The notes beneath the pieces are model-generated. The model made no database searches, was not told the DNA's origin, and was given only the letters and a program-made list of their open reading frames with translations. Positions 7,529 through 13,859 of a DNA stretch of 24,630 nucleotides are shown here, piece by piece. Position numbers and translations under genes: made by a program. Each line of letters begins with the position of its first letter. Positions within the stretch are counted from its first letter, which is position 1. The DNA is from a virus: positions 52,293-76,922 of IMG/VR virus record IMGVR_UViG_3300014050_000018, one strand, 5' to 3'.

Positions 7529-8260
7529 TCAGGCGACGGCAACGACCGTGGCCAGAGCCGCGGTCTTCTGAGTAGCGCCGGTGGAGACGGTGGTGTTGAC
7601 ATTGAGAGCGACAACCTGACCGACCTTGAACCCACCACCGGCTGTGGTGATGGATCCGATCGCGGTGATCTTGCCCGCTGTGAGGGTGGCGGTGGCCACA
7701 CCGAAAGCGTAACCGGCGGGATTGGTCGTCTCGGTCGACTCGATCTTGATCGACACTGTGCCAGTGGTCGTGGTACCATTTGTAGTGTAGCCGCTTCCCT
7801 GCTTCTCGAGTGTGAGGGTTACCAGGCCACCAACAGGGGCTTGAGGGGCGGGAACAACTTCGGCGATAATCGCGGAGATGACTTCGGCTAGGTTGAATGT
7901 AGCGACCATGAAGTGAAAATCCTCCTCGCCTTCCATGCCCACGTAGCGGGTAACGTTGACGAGCAAGTCGTTGATCGCGGTCTTGTCAGTGGCGGGGACA
8001 TCAGCGTTGGCGTTGAGGGCCTCGCAGATATACTCGAGAAGGCCGTAAGCGGCTTTCTTCGCCTCGAAGCCCATTGTAGGCCCAGCCTTGACAAACGAGT
8101 TGTAGAGCGCGAGGCGGTTGGCGGCTGTGTTCGATCCGTTGGAGTAGGATGAGACGAGGGCGTCTGTACGGGCCTCGTCCAGAAATTCCTGAAGCTTGAT
8201 CTTGTACTCGAATTGGATTCCGAGTGTGCGATATAGACCTTGGTTTAGAATAGTAGCCAT
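7529..8260 (-). CDS. Putative virion protein, Gly/Thr-rich C-terminus
   Basis: A 243-residue protein not assigned to a family. Residues 1-135 are mainly helical (FEYKIKLQEFLDEARTDALV, AKKAAYGLLEYICEALN). A short Pro-rich hinge VVPAPQAPVGG (135-145) leads to a beta-type half rich in Thr, Val, Ala and Gly. That half includes GSGYTTNG and ITTAGGGFKVGQVV, which resemble the GxGY repeat units of phage tail and fibre proteins. A virion role (tube, decoration or tail component) is inferred from composition and position. It lies 12 bp upstream of the hub/hydrolase gene on the same strand and 54 bp downstream of the kinase gene. The gap before it holds a GTTTAAAG motif and an AT-rich -10-like stretch, so it may have its own promoter. 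No strong Shine-Dalgarno sequence is visible; GGAAG lies about 13 bases before the ATG. Confidence 0.75.
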   Translation of the reverse strand: MATILNQGLYRTLGIQFEYKIKLQEFLDEARTDALVSSYSNGSNTAANRLALYNSFVKAGPTMGFEAKKAAYGLLEYICEALNANADVPATDKTAINDLLVNVTRYVGMEGEEDFHFMVATFNLAEVISAIIAEVVPAPQAPVGGLVTLTLEKQGSGYTTNGTTTTGTVSIKIESTETTNPAGYAFGVATATLTAGKITAIGSITTAGGGFKVGQVVALNVNTTVSTGATQKTAALATVVAVA

Positions 8261-8304
8261 GGTGGAGTAATACTTCCGGATCCCTTCTATCGTGAGGGTG
8301 TAGT

Positions 8305-8320
8305 CGATATATCTTTAAAC
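8305..8320 (-). promoter_or_regulatory. GTTTAAAG plus GATATATCG element before the 243-aa gene
   Basis: Read on the minus strand, GTTTAAAG (8320-8313) runs directly into ATATATCG. Its TAA is the stop codon of the kinase gene. The same octamer precedes an A/T-rich stretch ending in CG at 9029-9048 and 10286-10304. The role as promoter is inferred from that recurrence and from its place 45-60 bases before the ATG at 8260. Confidence 0.4.
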
Positions 8321-8902
8321 AGAGATAAGACGATCGAGCAGATCGAAATCCCGGTCGGTGTCGCGAAGGACGGTATGCGGGAGAAGGGAGTAGTGGTTGA
8401 GGTAGTTATGCATGTAATCGTAGTAGGCGTAGTGCTCGGCCTCACGCGCCTTCATCTTATTCTTGATCCACCAGGCCGTGGCGTCCGGGTACTCCTCTCG
8501 TACCTCGATGAGATGGTGGGGCTGGCTCCATTCCCACTCCCGCTCGAGAAGGAACACTTTCACGTCCGAACTACGCTCCAGGAAGTAAGACTCAGCGGCT
8601 TGGGCCCACTCGTGGGAGATAGAGATCCGCCTACGAAACTCGTCGTAGAAACAGACTTCAGAGAACCCACGATCGCACAGGATGAACTCCGGCATCGTCT
8701 CCAAGACGGAGTCGAAGGGCCCGATGTACTGCCCGATGGGACTGGAGTGGCAGGGCTTGGGGCCGGAGAAGTGCAAGGCGGTGGCGTCAATGTCCCGACG
8801 CCGGAATCGCTCGAGGGTATTCTCGATGATGGTGGATTTGCCGACTCTATCAGCTCCTAGCAGAACGACTGTAACGGGTTTGAACATCGGAAGTGAGATC
8901 AT
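8315..8902 (-). CDS. P-loop nucleoside/nucleotide kinase-like protein
   Basis: A 195-residue P-loop protein, in the size range of thymidylate and deoxynucleoside kinases. Walker A is GADRVGKST at 16-24, directly after the strand VTVVLLG. EFILCDRGFSEVCFYDEF at 72-89 fits the DRx motif and following helix of the dTMP/deoxynucleoside kinase family. KVFLLERE (115-122) is the next core strand. It would act in the cytoplasm on deoxynucleotide supply; the substrate cannot be fixed from sequence, and a polynucleotide kinase or other adenylate-kinase-like role is possible. ATG 8902 lies only about 3 bases from the start of transcription predicted by the strong upstream promoter, so the mRNA may be leaderless or the true start may be ATG 8887 (190 residues, beginning MFKPVTVVLLG). 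It is the first gene of the leftward block. Confidence 0.72.
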   Translation of the reverse strand: MISLPMFKPVTVVLLGADRVGKSTIIENTLERFRRRDIDATALHFSGPKPCHSSPIGQYIGPFDSVLETMPEFILCDRGFSEVCFYDEFRRRISISHEWAQAAESYFLERSSDVKVFLLEREWEWSQPHHLIEVREEYPDATAWWIKNKMKAREAEHYAYYDYMHNYLNHYSLLPHTVLRDTDRDFDLLDRLISV

Positions 8903-8911
8903 AGTAGTCGT

Positions 8912-8941
8912 ATTATATCATGGATTTTGGCTCGTGGTCAA
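8912..8941 (-). promoter_or_regulatory. Strong sigma70-type promoter for the kinase block
   Basis: On the minus strand, TTGACC (8941-8936) is followed by an 18-bp spacer and TATAAT (8917-8912). A TGn directly before the -10 gives TGATATAATACG. The -35 matches consensus at five of six positions and the -10 at all six. This is the best host-type promoter in the window and should fire leftward into the kinase, 243-aa, hub and basic-protein genes. Predicted start of transcription is near 8905. Confidence 0.8.
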
Positions 8942-8943
8942 GA

Positions 8944-8959
8944 GCGCGCGCTGGCGCGC
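8944..8959. repeat. GC-rich palindromic element upstream of kinase promoter
   Basis: GCGCGCGCTGGCGCGC contains the inverted repeat GCGCGC-TG-GCGCGC. It lies two bases upstream of the kinase -35 box, inside an otherwise AT-rich gap of 166 bp. It may be an operator or a barrier between the divergent promoters. The function is unknown. Confidence 0.5.
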
Positions 8960-8992
8960 AAACGCCCGTAGCCCAGTGCATAGTAACTTTTT

Positions 8993-9026
8993 TACTATTA
9001 CTTTTTACTAACGTACTAAAATACTA
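8993..9026. repeat. Four TACTA repeats in the divergent intergenic region
   Basis: TACTA begins at 8993, 9006, 9014 and 9022, the last three at an 8-base period, with an inverted TAGTA at 8981. The repeats fill the AT-rich stretch just before the GTTTAAAG element of the rightward gene. They could be a binding site for a phage or host regulator; low complexity of the AT-rich spacer is the alternative. Confidence 0.4.
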
Positions 9027-9028
9027 AA

Positions 9029-9048
9029 GTTTAAAGTAGAGATATACG
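9029..9048 (+). promoter_or_regulatory. Candidate phage promoter before the 113-aa gene
   Basis: GTTTAAAG (9029-9036) is followed by TAGAGATATACG. The arrangement closely matches the element at 10286-10304, where GTTTAAAGTA is followed 3 bases later by TATACG (4 bases here). No host-type -35 is seen. The ATG at 9069 is preceded by an AGGA Shine-Dalgarno at 9063-9066, leaving room for a short leader. Confidence 0.45.
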
Positions 9049-9068
9049 ATTTTGTACAGAGCAGGAAC

Positions 9069-9410
9069 ATGCCCGCTACTCCGCAACCTCCTTACCACCG
9101 CTGGGGGGTAAGATTCACAGCCGATCCCACACACAACCTGGCCTACCTTCAAACTGAGCACGACGAGGATGCCTCCTTCGTTTACAGAGGCGAACTCTTT
9201 CTCAATGAGGCACTCGACCAGGCGTACTACGTCGACAGCACCGGAGTGGCGAGAAAGCTCGGCGGCAGGGACCCAGTTCCCTTCTCGCAGATCGATTTTA
9301 CAGGATTACGTAACTTCACCGACGATGCCGCCGCGGCAGCCGCGTCACCCGCCGTCCCAGTTGGTGGAATGTACAGGACCGGAAGCGCGCTCAAGGTCCG
9401 AGTGGTTTAA
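9069..9410 (+). CDS. Small hypothetical protein, possible virion component
   Basis: A 113-residue protein with a good Shine-Dalgarno (AGGA) five bases from the ATG. The first 25 residues are Pro-rich (MPATPQPPYHRWGVRF). The middle has YRGELFLNEALDQAYYVDSTGVARKL. The end carries an acidic/Ala run, DDAAAAAASPAVPVGGMYR, then TGSALKVRVV. A 'D-A-rich, VGG-Y-R, alternating VRV' ending is one I associate with small phage structural or fibre-associated proteins, but I cannot name the family. It sits alone between a candidate promoter and a rho-independent terminator, so it may be a single-gene transcript. Its TAA is inside a GTTTAAAG motif. Confidence 0.72.
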   Translation: MPATPQPPYHRWGVRFTADPTHNLAYLQTEHDEDASFVYRGELFLNEALDQAYYVDSTGVARKLGGRDPVPFSQIDFTGLRNFTDDAAAAAASPAVPVGGMYRTGSALKVRVV

Positions 9411-9412
9411 AG
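9405..9412 (+). promoter_or_regulatory. GTTTAAAG motif over the 113-aa stop codon
   Basis: A fourth exact copy of the octamer found at 8320-8313, 9029-9036 and 10286-10293. Here it is followed by ATTGTCAGG, with no clear -10 sequence, so it is the weakest promoter candidate. It may simply be the end of the gene. Confidence 0.25.
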
Positions 9413-9464
9413 ATTGTCAGGATGTGAAAACACTTCTACATGTCCCATAAGCATGGATTAGAGT

Positions 9465-9506
9465 GACCCGAAGGCCCGAGGAGTTAGTAACTCCCGGGTC
9501 TTTTTT
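9465..9506 (+). terminator. Rho-independent terminator after the 113-aa gene
   Basis: CCCG-A-GGAGTT-AGT-AACTCC-CGGG forms a stem of ten pairs with one bulged A and a 3-base loop, followed by TC and six Ts (9501-9506). An outer GACCCG at 9465 can compete for pairing with CGGGTC. The hairpin plus T-run reads rightward and ends transcription from the 113-aa gene about 95 bases past its stop. The T-run ends 25 bases before the PhoH start codon. Confidence 0.85.
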
Positions 9507-9531
9507 CGCACCTGCACTAGATGTAAATCTC

Positions 9532-10278
9532 ATGGCCAGAAAATCAACACGGAAACAGCGCCAGCTCGAGGATAACAATCTGCTCTCGTCGGAAAGCACA
9601 GCTCCGCAGCCTAAGTTCCAAGAAAATCGTGTTATTATGCCTCGCAATCCCAACCAGGTGGACGCGATGAGATACCTGCGCACGAAAACTCTAACCCTTC
9701 TCTCAGGGCCCCCGGGCACCGCTAAAACCCTCCTTGCTACGTACATTGCCTGCGAAAAGTTACAGAAACGTGAGATCGACAAGATCTACTACGTGAAACC
9801 GGTTGTCAATGTCCCAGGCGAGCAGGGCCTAGGCTTCCTGCCAGGCAACCTCGACGAGAAGATTGCGCCCCATATCAGCCCGATCCGCGACTCGTTGGAG
9901 GTGTTCATGCCTAAGGGCAAGGCCGAGTACCTCCTCTCGAAGAAGCACATCGAGTTTCTCCCCATCGAGCACCTCAGAGGACGTTCGCTGCACCGCTGCA
10001 TGATCATCGCCGACGAGATGCAGAACGCCACCACGCATAGCGTCATGACGATTCTCACCCGCCTCGGGGACGGATCGAGCGTGGCGGTACTGGGAGACGT
10101 AGTCCAGCGCGACCTGGCCAACCGGTTCGGTGGAGATGGCCTATCCGACGCTCTCAATCGCCTTCGCTTCCTCCCGGATGTGGGGCATGTTGAGTTCGGG
10201 TTTGATGACATTGTCCGCTCGGAATTTGTTCAGTCCGTCATCAGAGCGTACGCCGATCTGTATACCTCCTCAAAGTAA
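9532..10278 (+). CDS. phoH: PhoH-like ATPase
   Basis: A 248-residue cytoplasmic P-loop ATPase of the PhoH family, near the usual length for phage copies. Seen: NQVDAMRYLRTKTLTLLSG (41-59) leading into Walker A GPPGTAKT (59-66); YVKPVVNVPGEQGLGFLPG (87-105), a family hallmark; IEHLRGRSL (145-153); Walker B MIIADEMQN (157-165); TRLGDGSSVAVLGDVVQRD (176-194); and FGFDDIVRSEFV (222-233). I chose ATG 9532. A GTG at 9463 would add 23 residues, but those codons lie across the terminator hairpin and carry no family sequence. No Shine-Dalgarno is evident. PhoH is widespread in phages, especially marine ones; its function in infection is unsettled, with links proposed to phosphate stress or RNA metabolism. 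Confidence 0.92.
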   Translation: MARKSTRKQRQLEDNNLLSSESTAPQPKFQENRVIMPRNPNQVDAMRYLRTKTLTLLSGPPGTAKTLLATYIACEKLQKREIDKIYYVKPVVNVPGEQGLGFLPGNLDEKIAPHISPIRDSLEVFMPKGKAEYLLSKKHIEFLPIEHLRGRSLHRCMIIADEMQNATTHSVMTILTRLGDGSSVAVLGDVVQRDLANRFGGDGLSDALNRLRFLPDVGHVEFGFDDIVRSEFVQSVIRAYADLYTSSK

Positions 10279-10285
10279 CGAGAGG

Positions 10286-10304
10286 GTTTAAAGTATACTA
10301 TACG
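10286..10304 (+). promoter_or_regulatory. Candidate phage promoter before the 1179-aa virion gene
   Basis: GTTTAAAG (10286-10293) is followed by TATACTATACG, in the 41-bp gap between PhoH and the 1179-aa gene. It shares GTTTAAAGTA and a downstream TATACG with the element at 9029-9048. Transcription from here would begin about 10 bases before the ATG at 10320. Confidence 0.45.
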
Positions 10305-10319
10305 TAGTGCCCTGAGAAG

Positions 10320-13300
10320 ATGCCCAAGTCAAAAAGCGGCGGAAGACTGAGAACCTCCAGAACCCAACCGATTCCTTTCTCCCAGAGAGACAGCGCCGGG
10401 ACCGAAGTCAAGTACTTTGGTCTCAAGCGCGACGAAGCTCTCAGCGACCTAGAGTCTAATGACAAGGCACTGGCCGAGGTTCTAAGGGACATCCAGGATC
10501 CGGCCGAGGCCGCCACTCTTGGGCAGTTCGGTCCGTCCGACCTGCAGATCCTCGACGGTGTTGTTAGATTCGACCTGAAGAAAGAGGACTTCGAGATCCT
10601 AGAGGGCTCCTCCATCAACGCCGAAGACAGCCAGGGAGTATCAGCGCCCCTCGTCAATCCGCGTCAGCGTATCGCGGATCGCATCGCGCAATCCGAAAGA
10701 TTCGCCGGGCGCGGAACAAACTACCAGGGCCAGGGCACCGTCCTCTACAAGTACTACGTTCCGGAAACCCAACCAGTCGGCTCCTCGAATAAGTACTCGC
10801 ATACCAACTTACCTCCGTTCTTCACCGAGGCGATCACCTCCACCGTGGAGAACTCCGCGGACTTCGTCCCCACTACCTCAACGCAGATCTCCAACACCCA
10901 CCGTATAGGCTACATCGAGAACGGCGTGTTCGTACCCGAGTCCGAAGTCGAGTACTGGTGGAGCGGTGAGTACGACCACTACATGAACGACGTCTCCGAG
11001 TACGGAGGACAGACTCAGTCGGCTCTAACTAACCCCAAGTTCCCTATTGTTCGGGACGGGAACATGAGATTCGATCAGCTCGCGCCTCGCGGGATCAACA
11101 CTCGGTATAACTGGGGACTAAGATTTGACGCCTGGTTCAGGAGGGGGGACTTTACGCCAGGCTCTACAATGATGAGGTGGGCGGCGCAGGTAAACGGGCA
11201 CCTTCGCATTGACTACTTTGAAAAGACAGGATATAACTCGACAACGGGCGCCATTGAGGGAGTCTGGAGAACCGCGCTTAACACCGCGGATGCCGCAACC
11301 CACTACACCCAATTATCCAAAGAAAGCGCCTCACCCAACGCTTTGGGCGGCCGCCTGTACTACGTTCAGGGTGGGCCTACGACCCCGCTGGGCACCGGTA
11401 CAGGAACCCTGGCTTCCCAGCGTTCGTTAGCCAATGGCGGGGCCTTAGATCTCGCCGACACCTACCTCGATAGGGAGGGGAATACCATCAACACCTTTAA
11501 TGGGGACTACGTTCCCGTAGTGATCCGTTTCTGGTATGGCCAGCCCTCTACTGACCCCACGCAGACAAATATCGCAACAAAGCAGCCTTTGGGCCCCGCA
11601 GCATTCTTCATCCAGATGCTGGATACCAATCTATCTACAGCGGATCTGGCCAAGTGGAACGACTACTCCTCCCAGCTCAAGCTAACGTGGAGTTCGGCGC
11701 AGAGCGCTTGGTCCGTTGATACCTCGGCGGGCGGTAGCGCCGCTGGAGAGGCGAATTTTGCGAACTACAATCAGAACTTCGAGGTTGTCGCATACACTCC
11801 GATCGGTTCAGCAAAACCGTCAGCTTTGACTGGGTACACCGTTCCGGCAACTGTGATCATCGGCGCTAAGGGCACCCCGGTGAGCGGAGTCACGTACACG
11901 ACCTTTAGCATCTCCGGCCTCAACCCCACCAACGGTCAGACTATTTGGGTCGTTGCGAGAAACAGGCCATTTAACGTGGTCCCGGGTTCATCCACGACTC
12001 GCTACGTCACCTCGATGTGGCAGAAGTACCTATTCAACCCGTCGCCTACGGACCGGTACCGGAACGTGTACGACCTACTCGAGAACGTGGGAAGCAACTA
12101 CGCGGAGCCAAATCCGGCGAAGATTCCGTTCGAGGAGAACCTGGATCTGTACAAGGCTACGTACGGAAGCCTTCCTACCCTAAATACGTACACGTCGTCG
12201 CGGTACGATGGTATGGTTCCTAACTCTCTCACCACATCCAACACTCAGAGAGACTACGACTATAACCATTCCAAGCTCCTGATGATCGGACGGCAGAAGA
12301 AGGGAACGGTGTCGGAGATTGGCACCACCGCCCCTTACTCCGGTAAGAATCTGGTGGCTGGTGAGGTTCGTAAGAAGGGACAGAATTATACCTTCATCGA
12401 GGTGGTGGAGAACGCTGCGGGATTCGGTGGGAACGTAACAATTAACGCGTATCCATCCAACGACCTGGGTGTCATAGACACGGCGTCATTGACGACTTAC
12501 GGGAAAATGCTTCACATGATGGATAATAAGAAAACTTTTTCTTCGTCCACAAGGCAGAATATCTCCTCGGTGCAGCTTAACAAGCTTCCCTCCGACGCCA
12601 ACTTTGCGTCCACCTCGCGCGTACTCTACGAGGAGGTTGACGGAGTGGGACGTCTGAGCACCGGAACTTGGAACGGTTCCGCTTTCACCTACGACAGCAC
12701 CGGCATTATCGCCCAACTGGTGATGGGGGCAACGACAAGGAACCACGCGTCCAAATCCATGTTCCTCGTGGCCTTTACTAAAGGCTCCACGGACTACAGC
12801 TTCTACGGACTGATCGGAGCTCAGCGTACCTCATTCCAGGGCGTGACTCTAACGGTGAACTCCGGCGGAACTACAATCACATCCGCCTCGGGTGTGTTTG
12901 TTCCGGACTCATCAAATTCCAACAACAACCAGTACATAGGTTCGGAGATCTACTTCCCCGGTGATGCTACAGTGCGAAGGGTGACTTCGTACAACGCTTC
13001 CACCGGCGTGGTTACTTTCTCCCCGTCGAAAACGGCAGGGCAGTATACCGGGTGTGATGTCTGGTACAATCACTTCCAGCTCGGAGGCGTACTACCTTCG
13101 AACATTGTTAACTCCTCCGGTGGTAAGGTATCCAGGACTAGCGTTATTCCCACTCCGAGCGGGGGAAATATATCCGACCGACTTGTTCAGATTCGCTACG
13201 TTTTTAACTCAGCGTACCAGTTCCTCAGAGCAGACAGCGGCGCCGGGCTTAGCTTCGGCGAGACGCTGTACGTAAAAGCTTCCACATCCCCGACTCAGGC

Positions 13301-13859
13301 CCAGCCATTCACATCCGATACAGAGCTTCCCGCTCCACCGGCCGATATCGTTGTTCCGTTCGGCTACGATAATACGACAGGGGCGTCCGACCCGGGCCTC
13401 GGCGGCCTATGCTATCCTCCCTACTCGATACAGAACATCGAGCTTCAGGGCCTTGCTAGAACCGACTCATCGCTGTACGCGGCTACGGAGGGAAACTTCG
13501 ACGTGTGGTGGGGCGGGAGAATCGGTAATCCCTCCGACTTGGCCCAGAGGTACCTGTACGTAACTGACAAGTTGATGTTCGACTTCTCGGCGTCGGAGAG
13601 AACGAATCTTCTGACATCTCTGACAACCGCTCAAAAGCCCGTGTTTACAGGTTCGGAGTACACCCATAAGCTGGAGGTGGAACTTAATGTTGGCCTGCCT
13701 ACAAACTCCTCAACGGCAGTAAATGCGAATATCTACAACGACGCTCGCCTGCACTCCAATAACAAACCCGTCAAGGACAAGTACTACCTATTTATCAAAA
13801 GGCAAAGTGGGGGCAATCAGCTGAGTGTTCTCTCAGCCAACAACCCCTCCTGGACTTAA
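10320..13859 (+). CDS. Large virion structural protein, likely tail fibre or baseplate
   Basis: A 1179-residue protein without a family assignment I can make firmly. The first 130 residues are charged and mostly helical (VKYFGLKRDEALSDLESNDK). From about 130 it becomes beta-rich, with many Tyr, Asn, Ser, Thr and Gly residues, as in phage fibres and baseplate proteins. A segment near 262-320 (NWGLRFDAWFRRGDF, MRWAAQVNGHLRIDYFEK) resembles a PA14/lectin-like sandwich, which would suggest glycan contact; this is tentative. NGQTIWVVARNRPF near 540-553 looks like a fibronectin-type strand end. Residues about 840-920 contain DATVRRVTSYNASTGVVTFSP, a beta segment like those I recall from other phage structural proteins. 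It is the only giant virion gene here on the + strand. Its TAA interlocks with the stop of the convergent 790-aa gene. GAGAAG just before the ATG is a weak Shine-Dalgarno. Confidence 0.72.
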   Translation: MPKSKSGGRLRTSRTQPIPFSQRDSAGTEVKYFGLKRDEALSDLESNDKALAEVLRDIQDPAEAATLGQFGPSDLQILDGVVRFDLKKEDFEILEGSSINAEDSQGVSAPLVNPRQRIADRIAQSERFAGRGTNYQGQGTVLYKYYVPETQPVGSSNKYSHTNLPPFFTEAITSTVENSADFVPTTSTQISNTHRIGYIENGVFVPESEVEYWWSGEYDHYMNDVSEYGGQTQSALTNPKFPIVRDGNMRFDQLAPRGINTRYNWGLRFDAWFRRGDFTPGSTMMRWAAQVNGHLRIDYFEKTGYNSTTGAIEGVWRTALNTADAATHYTQLSKESASPNALGGRLYYVQGGPTTPLGTGTGTLASQRSLANGGALDLADTYLDREGNTINTFNGDYVPVVIRFWYGQPSTDPTQTNIATKQPLGPAAFFIQMLDTNLSTADLAKWNDYSSQLKLTWSSAQSAWSVDTSAGGSAAGEANFANYNQNFEVVAYTPIGSAKPSALTGYTVPATVIIGAKGTPVSGVTYTTFSISGLNPTNGQTIWVVARNRPFNVVPGSSTTRYVTSMWQKYLFNPSPTDRYRNVYDLLENVGSNYAEPNPAKIPFEENLDLYKATYGSLPTLNTYTSSRYDGMVPNSLTTSNTQRDYDYNHSKLLMIGRQKKGTVSEIGTTAPYSGKNLVAGEVRKKGQNYTFIEVVENAAGFGGNVTINAYPSNDLGVIDTASLTTYGKMLHMMDNKKTFSSSTRQNISSVQLNKLPSDANFASTSRVLYEEVDGVGRLSTGTWNGSAFTYDSTGIIAQLVMGATTRNHASKSMFLVAFTKGSTDYSFYGLIGAQRTSFQGVTLTVNSGGTTITSASGVFVPDSSNSNNNQYIGSEIYFPGDATVRRVTSYNASTGVVTFSPSKTAGQYTGCDVWYNHFQLGGVLPSNIVNSSGGKVSRTSVIPTPSGGNISDRLVQIRYVFNSAYQFLRADSGAGLSFGETLYVKASTSPTQAQPFTSDTELPAPPADIVVPFGYDNTTGASDPGLGGLCYPPYSIQNIELQGLARTDSSLYAATEGNFDVWWGGRIGNPSDLAQRYLYVTDKLMFDFSASERTNLLTSLTTAQKPVFTGSEYTHKLEVELNVGLPTNSSTAVNANIYNDARLHSNNKPVKDKYYLFIKRQSGGNQLSVLSANNPSWT

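Noticed and set aside
8375-8860. + strand open frame of 161 codons opposite the kinase
   Set aside because: The kinase frame has Walker A and DRG motifs and a strong promoter; the antisense frame has nothing recognisable.
9440-9466. Eight-codon leader peptide MSHKHGLE before the terminator, suggesting classical attenuation
   Set aside because: There is no Shine-Dalgarno, no run of regulatory codons and no clear pairing with the terminator stem. Chance is likely.
9463-9531. GTG-started extension of PhoH by 23 residues
   Set aside because: The extension runs through the terminator hairpin and T-run and adds no conserved sequence; ATG 9532 fits the family better.
13821-13836. CTGAG/CTCAG hairpin near the convergent junction as a terminator
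   Set aside because: It has only five pairs, lies inside coding sequence and has no T-run on either strand.
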